Counted from the stretch's first letter, positions 8,553 to 16,426 are shown. The stretch: 42,078 nt of DNA from Rhodopirellula sp. (GCA_024644085.1 JAHELS010000025.1:3557-45634); one strand, 5' to 3'. Numbers and translations: made by a program. Notes: generated by a model from the letters alone, not told the origin.

Positions 8553-10211
8553 TCATTGCGTCGCGCCAGTGTTTCGGATGCCCAAAACCGATATGTCGAA
8601 TCCCCGACCGAGGTGACTGAAATCACGCCAGGAGACAATTTTCGGGTTCACGCTCGTTGCATCGATGATGACTTCCGCCCGATGCGACACCCCTTTGCTC
8701 TCGAAGTACCCGACGATCTGGGCGCGAAAGACGTCGCCGCCCCCGGTGACCAGCGGCATCAGCGTCCGCATCTCTTCGAGCGTCAATATTCCCTCCACCA
8801 GCGGCCAGGTCTCGAATTGTCGATTCGCATCATCCGATTCCGCTTCACGATTCTCGAGAATCGCCTGCACCACCTCGTCGCTGAGCAGGGGGATTCCGTA
8901 TAACAATTCCGCCGGACACTCATTCAGGTTAATCCGACCTGGCATCAAGTCGACGTCCTGGGTCGTCAGGGCATCCATCAATATCGACATGTAGATCGAC
9001 ATTGAAATCGGATCGCCTGCAAAAGGTGACATATACGACCGGGCATCATCGCCATTGCCGACCGTGACGGTGGCGTCGACCAGATCGAGCACCTGGTTGA
9101 GCGAGGTGCCGCCGCCCCCGGTCAAATCCAACTGTTCGATCAAGTCCGGGGTCCAGGGACCGCCACTGGGGGCCGCTTCACCTCCGCCGCCCGCTTCACC
9201 TCCGCCGCCCGCGGCGTCTCCACCGGTGATTGCCGAAGCAAGGGAAGTGGATTGGCCCGCGATGCGATAAGCCACGACAAAGCTGGCGTAGGTTTCGTTG
9301 CCAAGTGCGGCTATCAAATCTTCGTACAACAGTTCCAGATCGTCTTGATTGACGTTGACCTTAAAATCACCGTTGTTGCGTTTGTTGCCTTCGGCGCCAT
9401 GCACGGTTAGGTAGGCCGCCCAGCCCAAGGCACCGGCGGTATCGATGCTCACCCCGAATCGCTGCTGCTCATCTGCGTCGAGAACGCCGTTACGATTCAC
9501 ATCGGCGCCAAACAACAACGTCGGCGTGACTCCGCGCACAAGCAACAATTCTTCTACCGTTTGCAGAGGGCCGTTGGCGGCCGAGTACGGCGTGTAAAGG
9601 GAGTTGTAGTAGTCCGATTCGGCACCGTAGAGTCGGGTCTCCTCGTCCTCATCGATCCAATCGAGGATTGAATCGGCGACATCCTCAGTCATGCCCGGCA
9701 GAGCCATTAGCAAGGAAACCGCAATATTCTCCGGATCGACGTCTTCTGCCGAATCACCAGCGACGACGAGCGCGGGCACCAGCGCCGCGGAGTTCTGTTC
9801 GAGAATGGTCAGCGTGTTGACGTTCAGCCGAGCGGATTCATTTTGCAGCCCGAATCGGATTCCGGAATACATTCCCATTTCATCCAGCGCCGGGGCGATC
9901 ACCGAAAAGTTTGCTACCGATTGCGGATCGGGCTGAGACACCGTGATCGCCTGGAACAATTGGGGATTGTTGTAGGTGCCGCCATAATCAACTCGCAGAT
10001 CGCGGGGCTGCGCCAACAACAATCGAATGGTCTCGGCACCCGACTCGACGTTCACGCGCGTCTGGACAAGATCTCCCGCAAGGTAGGCCGAATCGTCATA
10101 CGCCACCATCAACTCGGTGAACGAGTAGACCGCCATCGTTGCGACCACGATTACGATCAGCACAAGTACCAGGAAGAATCCGCGGCGTGAATGGAATGAG
10201 TCTCTTGTCAC
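8553..10211 (-). CDS. gspK: GspK-like minor pseudopilin with an EF-hand loop
   Basis: A 552-residue type II secretion tip pseudopilin, well above the usual 300-350. The prepilin signal RRGFFLVLV puts cleavage after G11, and the usual Glu at +5 is absent, as is normal for GspK. The family's SAM-like domain is clear: SILDWIDEDEETRLYGAESDYY (181-202, part of the segment DWID...YGAE...YY) with PLQTVEELLLVRG (215-227), and later INLNECPAELL (427-437). A complete EF-hand loop lies at 237-248 (D237, N239, N241, G242, V243, D245, E248). A Gly/Ala/Glu insert occupies about 330-350, coded by an 18-bp tandem repeat. It overlaps gspJ by ATGA (10208-10211). It should cap the pseudopilus with GspI and GspJ. 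Confidence 0.85.
   Translation of the reverse strand: MTRDSFHSRRGFFLVLVLIVIVVATMAVYSFTELMVAYDDSAYLAGDLVQTRVNVESGAETIRLLLAQPRDLRVDYGGTYNNPQLFQAITVSQPDPQSVANFSVIAPALDEMGMYSGIRFGLQNESARLNVNTLTILEQNSAALVPALVVAGDSAEDVDPENIAVSLLMALPGMTEDVADSILDWIDEDEETRLYGAESDYYNSLYTPYSAANGPLQTVEELLLVRGVTPTLLFGADVNRNGVLDADEQQRFGVSIDTAGALGWAAYLTVHGAEGNKRNNGDFKVNVNQDDLELLYEDLIAALGNETYASFVVAYRIAGQSTSLASAITGGDAAGGGGEAGGGGEAAPSGGPWTPDLIEQLDLTGGGGTSLNQVLDLVDATVTVGNGDDARSYMSPFAGDPISMSIYMSILMDALTTQDVDLMPGRINLNECPAELLYGIPLLSDEVVQAILENREAESDDANRQFETWPLVEGILTLEEMRTLMPLVTGGGDVFRAQIVGYFESKGVSHRAEVIIDATSVNPKIVSWRDFSHLGRGFDISVLGIRNTGATQ
9174..9209 (+). repeat. 18-bp tandem repeat in the Gly-rich insert of gspK
   Basis: Two identical head-to-tail copies of CGCTTCACCTCCGCCGCC (9174-9191 and 9192-9209) encode the Gly-Gly-Gly-Glu-Ala type insert of the GspK-like protein. 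The unit length keeps the frame. Confidence 0.85.
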
Positions 10212-11212
10212 AGCCCCGCCTCCTCGAGCCCCGCATCCTCTTCCTGCTCGATCGGTCGGGCCAGCGGCAAGCGAATGACGTGCGAGAAAGTACGCATCGC
10301 GTCACTGCTGAGCGTAGTGGCCGTGGCACCACCCGCAGCCGCGACGGGATCGGCCATGTAGATGACTACCTGCACGGCGAGCGGCAGCTCTCCGTACTCG
10401 TCGCTGCTCCATTCAAGTTGCCAGGTGATTCCATCCCAGTACGAAAACTCGATCGCCGTGATTTCCGGGGCCAATAATTCACCGGTTTGGCCGAGCATCG
10501 TGAGGTTGCCGTTGGTCGCAGCTTGGACGGTCGCGGCACGATCGAGCGATCGCCGCACCAGCCCGCCGGCGGCGTTGGACTGCGACTCTGGATCGAGCTG
10601 GGCGAGCTTGTCTTGCACGCCGCCGAACATGTTCTCGCCCTGCACGAAATAGGCGACCGTTTTTAAATCGCTGGGGACGTCCTGGATGTCGGCGTTGTTC
10701 TCGTCCAACATCGCCACGTACTCTTCGAGTCGCGGAAGACGGCTCAAGTCGAGCTGGATCTGGTACTGGTTGCCAATCAAGCCGGGAGTCTCAAGGACCG
10801 CCACACCCGATTGCAGGTCCAAAGTCGACGACTCAGGCGGCGGCTCGGTCGAATCTTCCGACGCGATTCCCGCGGCCGATAGATCTTCCTCCGCGGCGAC
10901 ATCGCCACCAGCACCACCGCCGCCGCCACCGCCGGTGACCTGGGACGCGGTTGAGGCGAGTAGCGCTTCGAGCCCGGATGTATCAACCGGCTCGGTATGC
11001 AAGGTCGCCCGCAGGTCGTCCTCGATCATCTGCATCACAGCAGTTGCCAATTGCGTCTGACGAATCTCCATGTCGCTGACGTTCATGTCGCGGGCGTAAA
11101 ACTGGAGTGCCCCGCCGACCAGGACTATCAACACGACCGAAAGGGAAAGCGTCAGCACCACCTCGAGCAAGGTAAACGCGAATCGTTCGCGGCGTTGTCG
11201 TTGACGGTTCAT
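10208..11212 (-). CDS. gspJ: GspJ-like minor pseudopilin
   Basis: A prepilin of 334 residues if it begins at the ATG at 11212. That start is chosen because it overlaps the gspI stop (ATGA, 11209-11212) and places the leader MNRQRQRRERFA directly before FTLLEVVLTL. Cleavage would follow A12, not the usual glycine; Glu at +5 (E17) is present. The hydrophobic helix spans about 13-35. The protein is longer than typical GspJ (about 200) because of a Gly-run and an acidic, Ser/Pro-rich insert (about 93-130). The C-terminal part (FSYWDGITWQLEW, then LPLAVQVVIYM) matches the GspJ pattern of a predicted beta sheet. It probably forms the tip complex with GspI and GspK. Confidence 0.8.
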   Translation of the reverse strand: MNRQRQRRERFAFTLLEVVLTLSLSVVLIVLVGGALQFYARDMNVSDMEIRQTQLATAVMQMIEDDLRATLHTEPVDTSGLEALLASTASQVTGGGGGGGAGGDVAAEEDLSAAGIASEDSTEPPPESSTLDLQSGVAVLETPGLIGNQYQIQLDLSRLPRLEEYVAMLDENNADIQDVPSDLKTVAYFVQGENMFGGVQDKLAQLDPESQSNAAGGLVRRSLDRAATVQAATNGNLTMLGQTGELLAPEITAIEFSYWDGITWQLEWSSDEYGELPLAVQVVIYMADPVAAAGGATATTLSSDAMRTFSHVIRLPLARPIEQEEDAGLEEAGL

Positions 11213-11691
11213 TGCCCGCCTCCCGCCGCCGCAGCCGCCTCTTCTTTCATCAACTCTTCTTCCTCTTCGGCTGCCTCCAAGCCGAGTGCCGGATCGATCA
11301 TCCATCGGTCGAGTGAAAATGTCGCGGTCGGTGGGCCGCCGTTGAGATGCTGTGCCTCGACTGTGACGCGGATCGCGAGCAACCCGTCAAGTTGTCCCGG
11401 TTGCACGTCGACGCTGAAGTAGAACGGCGTCGTCGATTGCGAATCGAAAGCTTCCAGTGGAGCCATCGGCGAGCCCTGCGGCGAAATGCCCGCGCTCGCG
11501 TCCAGCAGGATTTGTGACAATTTGCTTTGGCACAGCAGCCGGGCGACCGACAAGTCTCGTGCTTCCCGCGCAGCGCTGGTTCCCGTTTCGGCAATGCGGC
11601 TCAATATGGCCAACGAACCACCGAGGATCGCCAGAGCAAGCATGATTTCGAGCAGCGAAAAACCGCGTCGCGGAGATCTTGAACTTTTCAT
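11209..11691 (-). CDS. gspI: GspI-like minor pseudopilin
   Basis: This 160-residue prepilin starts at the ATG at 11691, which overlaps the gspH stop (ATGA, 11688-11691). The leader MKSSRSPRRG precedes FSLLEIMLALAIL, with G10 at -1 and E15 at +5. The position in the operon, the SARLLCQSKLSQ-like helix after the membrane segment (AREARDLSVARLLCQSKL) and the size point to GspI. The C-terminus is a glutamate and alanine-rich tail ending in AAAAAGGGQ, which is not a family feature. An upstream extension of the frame exists but lies inside gspH and lacks prepilin logic. Confidence 0.8.
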   Translation of the reverse strand: MKSSRSPRRGFSLLEIMLALAILGGSLAILSRIAETGTSAAREARDLSVARLLCQSKLSQILLDASAGISPQGSPMAPLEAFDSQSTTPFYFSVDVQPGQLDGLLAIRVTVEAQHLNGGPPTATFSLDRWMIDPALGLEAAEEEEELMKEEAAAAAGGGQ

Positions 11692-12311
11692 TGGGACAAC
11701 ACCTCGCTGACAGTGACATCGCCGGTGATCCCGCGGATTCTCACAACCACGCGTCCGACCGACGCGTGCGAGAGAGTAATCGCCGCAGTGCTGGTCGTTC
11801 CGTCCGGGTAGAACAAAATCGGACGGCCCCATCCTTCCGCCTGGTTGGACAGGGAGAGTTGTTCGATCTCTGCGGCGCGTGCCGCGGAAACCACACCGAT
11901 CGAAGTGACCGTCACGTCTTCGGGCAATGCAACTTCCGTTTCAGCATCCAGGTCGGTTTGCAGCGGCACCACGGTCCCCTGAGTGGCTCCGCTCAACAGG
12001 GCCGACTGGGACCCGGTCTGGTCAATCGCTTCGGTTGAATCGGAAACGGAAAAGAAAGGTTTGATGCGAAACGAGCTTCCTTCGACCATCCCCTCCATCA
12101 TCATCACACGTCCTTGGCGCATGGCGTCGACGCGCAGCCGTGTCATCTCGACGCGTAACTGGTCACCCGCTCGCACCAGGCGGCGATCGCCCAACAACAC
12201 TCCCGCATGCGGGATCGCCACCGACGCGATTGCAGCAAGCACCACGAGGGTCAGCAGCAATTCAAGCAGCGTGAAAGCGGGTCGTCGTCGCAAGGTGTGA
12301 TGAAAGCTCAT
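11688..12311 (-). CDS. gspH: GspH-like minor pseudopilin
   Basis: A 207-residue prepilin starting at the ATG at 12311. The leader MSFHHTLRRRPA leads to FTLLELLLTLVVLAAI, so cleavage would follow A12 in place of glycine, with E17 at +5. Longer starts upstream would bury this motif, which decides the start. After the helix comes RAGDQLRVEMTRLRVDAMRQGR, a pattern (residues about 48-69) typical of GspH/FimT, where a long helix precedes the globular domain. A polypyrimidine tract, not a Shine-Dalgarno, lies directly upstream on the coding strand. The gene is 91 bases downstream of gspG. Confidence 0.8.
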   Translation of the reverse strand: MSFHHTLRRRPAFTLLELLLTLVVLAAIASVAIPHAGVLLGDRRLVRAGDQLRVEMTRLRVDAMRQGRVMMMEGMVEGSSFRIKPFFSVSDSTEAIDQTGSQSALLSGATQGTVVPLQTDLDAETEVALPEDVTVTSIGVVSAARAAEIEQLSLSNQAEGWGRPILFYPDGTTSTAAITLSHASVGRVVVRIRGITGDVTVSEVLSQ

Positions 12312-12402
12312 AAAAGGAGGGGGGGAAGGGGAGAAGCAAGAAAAACCGCACTGCTCCGTCAGCAAACCGCCATTCCCGCCCGCCGCCGGCCAAAAAGAAC
12401 GC

Positions 12403-12837
12403 TCAGGTTCCCTCGACCGTGATGTCGTCATCGGTGTTGATCTGGCCGTCGATACCACCGCTTCGAATCTCGTAAGTGTTGCCGTTGACGGTGTAGACGA
12501 GTTGGTTTTCCCAAGCATCGGTGGGAATCTCGGTGATGATCGGCGAGACCCATTTTGCCTTCAGGGCGGCATCGCTCGGCCCGTCGCGAAGTGCCTCGAG
12601 GGTGTCCGGCAGACTGTTCATGCGGATCTGGTACATCTGGATGTTGTTCTTCAGACCGTTGAGCTGTGCCTTGGTCGCGTTGATTTTGGCTTCGGTCGCC
12701 GCGCCACCGATGTTGACGGTCACGATTCCGCCGATGACGACGAGGATCGCGAGGACCAGCAGGAGTTCGAGGAGGGTAAAACCACCTCGCGAGCGGCTGG
12801 AATTGCGGCGAGATCGATTGGGTAGGCGGTTTCGCAT
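12403..12837 (-). CDS. gspG: GspG major pseudopilin
   Basis: This 144-residue protein is a textbook T2SS major pseudopilin. The leader ends in RSRGG with cleavage after G19; FTLLELLLVLAILVVIGGIV follows, with E24 at +5. The spine helix continues through KAQLNGLKNNIQMYQIRMNSLP, a segment (57-77) that is characteristic of GspG. The DPW-like WVSPIITEIPTDAWENQLVY region and the C-terminal SGGIDGQINTDDD loop (127-138) correspond to the calcium site that stabilises GspG. It heads the operon gspGHIJK-L-M. No gspD, gspE, gspF or prepilin peptidase gene is in the window, so those must be elsewhere. ATG start at 12837. Confidence 0.92.
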   Translation of the reverse strand: MRNRLPNRSRRNSSRSRGGFTLLELLLVLAILVVIGGIVTVNIGGAATEAKINATKAQLNGLKNNIQMYQIRMNSLPDTLEALRDGPSDAALKAKWVSPIITEIPTDAWENQLVYTVNGNTYEIRSGGIDGQINTDDDITVEGT

Positions 12838-13193
12838 CGGACCTGTTTTCGGAGGGATGTGGGGACAATCGAGTTGTTGAGATCGGGATACTTACCCGTC
12901 CTTATACTCATAATAACCACCAATTCGAGCAAAGGTTCCGCCCGGCCAGCACGACCATTTTGGTTCCAGCGGAACAAAAGATCGACGACTCGATCCGGCC
13001 CCAGACCACCTGCATGACGCGAACAACCGTCAAAAGTCCCAGAATCAGCCGACTCGCCGCCGAATTCTGTTCGGACGACAGTAGAATAAGCGTTGATACT
13101 AAATAGGCTGTGTGATCGGGCTTTCCGGGCTCAATCCACGCGGCCCGGCCGGCTCTTCACCCTTCTTCCGCTACTCCTTGGCACAGAACAACC
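12838..13193. other. Divergent intergenic region between gspG and the coiled-coil protein gene
   Basis: About 356 bases with no gene. It must hold the promoters of the minus-strand secretion operon and of the plus-strand gene at 13194. A/T-rich islands occur at 12901-12916 (containing TATAAG on the minus strand at 12902-12907) and at 13083-13106 on plus, but no -35/-10 pair with good spacing stands out. A shared control region is an inference from the divergent layout. Confidence 0.5.
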
Positions 13194-14687
13194 ATGGTGG
13201 CTCGCGACGATTCCGTCATCCGCGGCAGCTTGATTGCCTGCATGATTTTTCTCGTACTCTCAATCGCGCTCAACTTTTTCCTGTGGCGTTGGGGCGACAC
13301 AAAAGCGACCGAGTCTGATACCGCGGGTGAACGCCTCACCTCGGTTCAGAACCAAGTTGCCACGATGGAGACCCAGGCATCGCGGATGAAATCGATGCTC
13401 GGCATCGGGAGCTTCACCCAGGCCGAAATCGACGAGATGCGGGAAAACCAGTCGGACGATCCCGACATGCAGGCGATCGAAGACCAATTCGCCAAGGACA
13501 TGTCCTACTTCGGCCCCGAAGTCGAAGTGCAGAACCGCAATTACCCCGCATTGCCCGAATACCTTGTCAACGCCATTCGATCGCGAAACGAACAGTACGG
13601 GATGGCACGCGACGAAGCGACCAAGATCCGTACCGACGCCGATGCGGACATTGCCAACGCCAGAACCCAGCAGCAGTTGGCAGAAACCCAGCGTGATGAC
13701 GCAAACAAAAAGGTCGTCAACCTGAGCGACCAGTTCGACGAAGACCGCGCTCGGATGAACAAGGAAAAGGAAGACACCAAGGACAAGTTGAACAAGACGG
13801 TCCAGGACTTCAACGTGTTCCGAAAAACCGCCAGCGACGAAAATACAAAATTGTCACAAAAGACTCGCCAGTTGCAGGGAACGATCGACACACAGAAACT
13901 GCAGCTCAACGATTTGCGCAGTGACAATTTTGAAACTACCCAGGGCGAAATTCGATACGTCGTTCGTGGCGGCAATATCACCACGATCAACCTCGGCTCG
14001 GCCGACGCCTTGCGTCCCGGTATCACCTTTGGCGTGATTGACGGCGACGAGACGCGATTGCAGGACGCCAAGGTCAAGGCAACGATCCAGGTCACTCAGA
14101 TCCAGGGTCCCCACCTCGCACAAGCACGCGTGATCGCGCGACCGGAAATCCGAAACCCGATCATCCCGGGCGACAAGATCTATTCGCCGTTCTGGGCTCC
14201 GGGACGCGTCGTCAAGATCGCCCTGGCGGGCGAAATCGACATTGACGGCGACTCTCGACCCGACAACGACAAGCTCAAGGGCCAGATCAAAGCAGCGGGC
14301 GCAACGGTCGCCGCGGAGATCTCACCCTCGGGTGTGGTCACCGGCACACTCGACCCAAGCATTCGATTCCTGGTCATCGGCGAAGACCCCGAGCTCGGCG
14401 GAGCCGATGACGACCAGAAAGCGCAGATCGTTGCGGCAATGGGTAGAACAAAGGCGAAGGCAGCCGAGCTGGGACTGACAATCATTCCTGCCTGGAAACT
14501 GCTCAGCTACCTCAAGACGATCGACGACACGCTGACCACACCACTGGGATCGGCGGTACGGGGTGAGGACTTTCCTGCGGTTTCGACGCCGGGAACGACG
14601 GCATCACGCATTCCGCCCGACATTGCCGATCTTTACAAGCGCGATGACTCGGGAATTCAGAAGGACAACAATATCCTTCCTCCTTAG
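13194..14687 (+). CDS. Membrane-anchored coiled-coil protein with a BRCT-like domain
   Basis: A 497-residue protein that I do not recognise as a named gene. An N-terminal helix (12-31) anchors it in the membrane with little cytoplasmic sequence. Charged heptad-like regions follow (about 40-70 and 135-240, rich in K, E, D, Q, N), indicating a long coiled coil. A short beta segment with NLGSADALRPGITFGVID (266-283) comes next. Residues 340-445 resemble a BRCT fold: a beta strand and glycine (IALAGE), a helix with GAT(V), LVIG, then KAKAAELGLTIIPAWKLLSYL-like spacing at 420-440. Inside it is an acidic loop DIDGDSRPDND (349-359) of calcium-binding type. It is transcribed divergently from gspG, so a link to the secretion system or cell envelope is possible but unproven. 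Confidence 0.65.
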   Translation: MVARDDSVIRGSLIACMIFLVLSIALNFFLWRWGDTKATESDTAGERLTSVQNQVATMETQASRMKSMLGIGSFTQAEIDEMRENQSDDPDMQAIEDQFAKDMSYFGPEVEVQNRNYPALPEYLVNAIRSRNEQYGMARDEATKIRTDADADIANARTQQQLAETQRDDANKKVVNLSDQFDEDRARMNKEKEDTKDKLNKTVQDFNVFRKTASDENTKLSQKTRQLQGTIDTQKLQLNDLRSDNFETTQGEIRYVVRGGNITTINLGSADALRPGITFGVIDGDETRLQDAKVKATIQVTQIQGPHLAQARVIARPEIRNPIIPGDKIYSPFWAPGRVVKIALAGEIDIDGDSRPDNDKLKGQIKAAGATVAAEISPSGVVTGTLDPSIRFLVIGEDPELGGADDDQKAQIVAAMGRTKAKAAELGLTIIPAWKLLSYLKTIDDTLTTPLGSAVRGEDFPAVSTPGTTASRIPPDIADLYKRDDSGIQKDNNILPP

Positions 14688-14714
14688 CCTCGAACCGTCT
14701 TGATGACTTTCACC

Positions 14715-14746
14715 AAACCTTCGCTCAATGTTTTGGGCGAAGGTTT
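14715..14746. terminator. Bidirectional terminator hairpin between convergent genes
   Basis: A perfect 10-bp inverted repeat AAACCTTCGC (14715-14724) and GCGAAGGTTT (14737-14746) encloses a 12-base loop. A T-rich run follows on plus, and the A-run of the left arm gives T residues on minus. It lies 27 bases past the stop of the coiled-coil gene. The loop contains the stop codon of the histidine kinase (14725-14727), so both convergent transcripts could end here. Confidence 0.7.
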
Positions 14747-16095
14747 TCTGCTTGCTGCTGAAGGCGAGTGGTCTGCTTCTTGAGCTGCATGGACAATCGC
14801 CGTAGTTCCTGTTCGAGTCTTTCCGCGGCGACATCCGACGGCTCGATCGGGGCAGTTCCCGGGCGGACATCGTTATGGTCCAGGCCGTAATTGATCGAAG
14901 ATGCGGACAAAGACTCGCGCACCAACAGGTCACTGAGGCGAGCATGCGTCCGACGCGAGTCGACAGGAATCATTTGCGGCGCGGACCAATTCGTTCGGAT
15001 GGTCGGAATTTTTGCTTTGATGGTGTCATCGATCGACTCGATTCGATCTTCGATCCCGTGCGTGTCGCAGTCCATGACCCAAACCCATCGCCGAGTCTCA
15101 ACCCGGTAGACAAGATCGAACATTTGCATCTGCGACTGGAACATTTCGTCGAATTGGTCGGCTGCATCGCGGGAAACGGTCCCTCCGAGTGAAACGATGC
15201 CGGCGGCCAATCGGTCCTGGCACCGCGGCGACGTTGCTTCGTGCGACAACTCGATCGTCAAGGCCGGCGGATCAAGCCGCATCCGCTTCGATTCATTCGC
15301 CAATTCGTTGCTCGATGTTTCGCCACGTTGTTGCGGTTGCTTCAGCGGCCCGCGCCGCGCGACACGCCATCGCGCCCATGCGTCGGCAACGCTTCGCGGT
15401 CCGGCGGCCGCGGTCTCGAAACTGACCTGTGTCCCGGTTCCCAGCCGCGAGCGAATCTGCAGCGAAGAGAAATGCAGGGCGGCCAATTGCCGGCAGATCG
15501 CCAGCCCGAGCCCCTCGCCGCCTCCAAGTGATACCTGCCGCTCGGCAATGATTTGCATGTCGGCTTCGCCGATCCCGGTTCCCTGATCAACGACCGACCA
15601 ACGCAGCGCCTCTCCGTCGCGAATCTTCTCGAGCCGGATCAGAATCGAACCGCCCTCCCGCGTGACGCGAATTGCATTGGTGACGAGGTTGACGACCAAC
15701 CGACGCAGCATACCGACGTCCGCGAACACTTTTCTTTCAGGGCCGTCGGCGCCATCCCAGAGAACGTCGATCTGTCGCGGCAACGCCCACGGCCTCAACG
15801 TCTCGTCGATCGCACTGCGAACTCGTGAGACCGGGACCCACCGCCGATGTACCTTGGGCGTGCCGGTGCGCAGCCGCTCGAGCTGGACCATTTCGCCAAT
15901 CATCTGTTCGAGACAATCGCATTGGTCGATCGCCGAGGCCAGGCACATTTTCTGGTCCGAGGTGAGATCGCCCAGATCACCGTCGTGGACGATCCGCACC
16001 GATTCGCGGACGGTGGTCAGCGGGGACCTCAGATCGTGCGCCGTTTCGCTCATCAATCGGGCCGCGGCTTCGGTCACTCCGTGGTCGCGGCGCAT
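14725..16095 (-). CDS. Soluble orphan sensor histidine kinase with an unknown C-terminal domain
   Basis: A kinase of about 456 residues if begun at the ATG at 16095; the frame is open back to 16323, but that part is Arg/Ser-rich and carries a plus-strand terminator-like hairpin. The HisKA H-box is ETAHDLRSPLTTVRES (H at residue 20 of this start). The HATPase boxes are N (NLVTNAIRV), G1 (DQGTGIG) and G2 (GGGEGLGLAICRQL). No transmembrane, PAS or GAF domain precedes the H-box. After the ATPase domain come about 225 residues with no family I recognise (it includes RRWVWVMDCDTHGIEDRIES), ending in a coiled coil rich in Q, R and L. No response regulator gene is adjacent. The input may reside in the C-terminal part or in a partner protein. 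Confidence 0.8.
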   Translation of the reverse strand: MRRDHGVTEAAARLMSETAHDLRSPLTTVRESVRIVHDGDLGDLTSDQKMCLASAIDQCDCLEQMIGEMVQLERLRTGTPKVHRRWVPVSRVRSAIDETLRPWALPRQIDVLWDGADGPERKVFADVGMLRRLVVNLVTNAIRVTREGGSILIRLEKIRDGEALRWSVVDQGTGIGEADMQIIAERQVSLGGGEGLGLAICRQLAALHFSSLQIRSRLGTGTQVSFETAAAGPRSVADAWARWRVARRGPLKQPQQRGETSSNELANESKRMRLDPPALTIELSHEATSPRCQDRLAAGIVSLGGTVSRDAADQFDEMFQSQMQMFDLVYRVETRRWVWVMDCDTHGIEDRIESIDDTIKAKIPTIRTNWSAPQMIPVDSRRTHARLSDLLVRESLSASSINYGLDHNDVRPGTAPIEPSDVAAERLEQELRRLSMQLKKQTTRLQQQAENLRPKH

Positions 16096-16250
16096 GGCGC
16101 GTGATCGTGTGGATTTCGAATCGGTGGGAGCTGACACGTGCCCTGGCCTTTGATTGGATGAACGGAGAAGCGAAGATCGGATTGGCGTACATCTCACTGA
16201 TTCGACCCGCAGAGCCGCGTTCGACATCATTTTTCGGGTCCCTCGCGATG

Positions 16251-16276
16251 CCGCCGCCGTCGGCGGTTTTGTCTTT
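16251..16276 (+). terminator. Terminator-like hairpin upstream of the sugar ABC operon
   Basis: CCGCCG (16251-16256), loop CCGT and CGGCGG (16261-16266) form a 6-bp G/C stem followed by TTTTGTCTTT. On the plus strand this looks like an intrinsic terminator, yet no plus-strand gene ends here. It may end an antisense or small RNA that starts inside the kinase gene, or act on read-through. Confidence 0.4.
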
Positions 16277-16426
16277 CCTGCTGTATCGATCGTGCGGCCA
16301 TCAGCAGCGAACTTCTTCAGCACCAGCCCGCACCACCCGGCGCGACACCTCAGGGTGGAATCCGACCGTTACACGTCGCAAGGTTCACCGAATCGCTACG
16401 CCTTCACTCGACCGCGGGCGGAAAGC

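Noticed and set aside
12312-12326. AAAAGGAGG on the plus strand just upstream of gspH
   Set aside because: It looks like a strong ribosome binding site, but it is on the strand opposite to gspH and no plus-strand gene begins after it.
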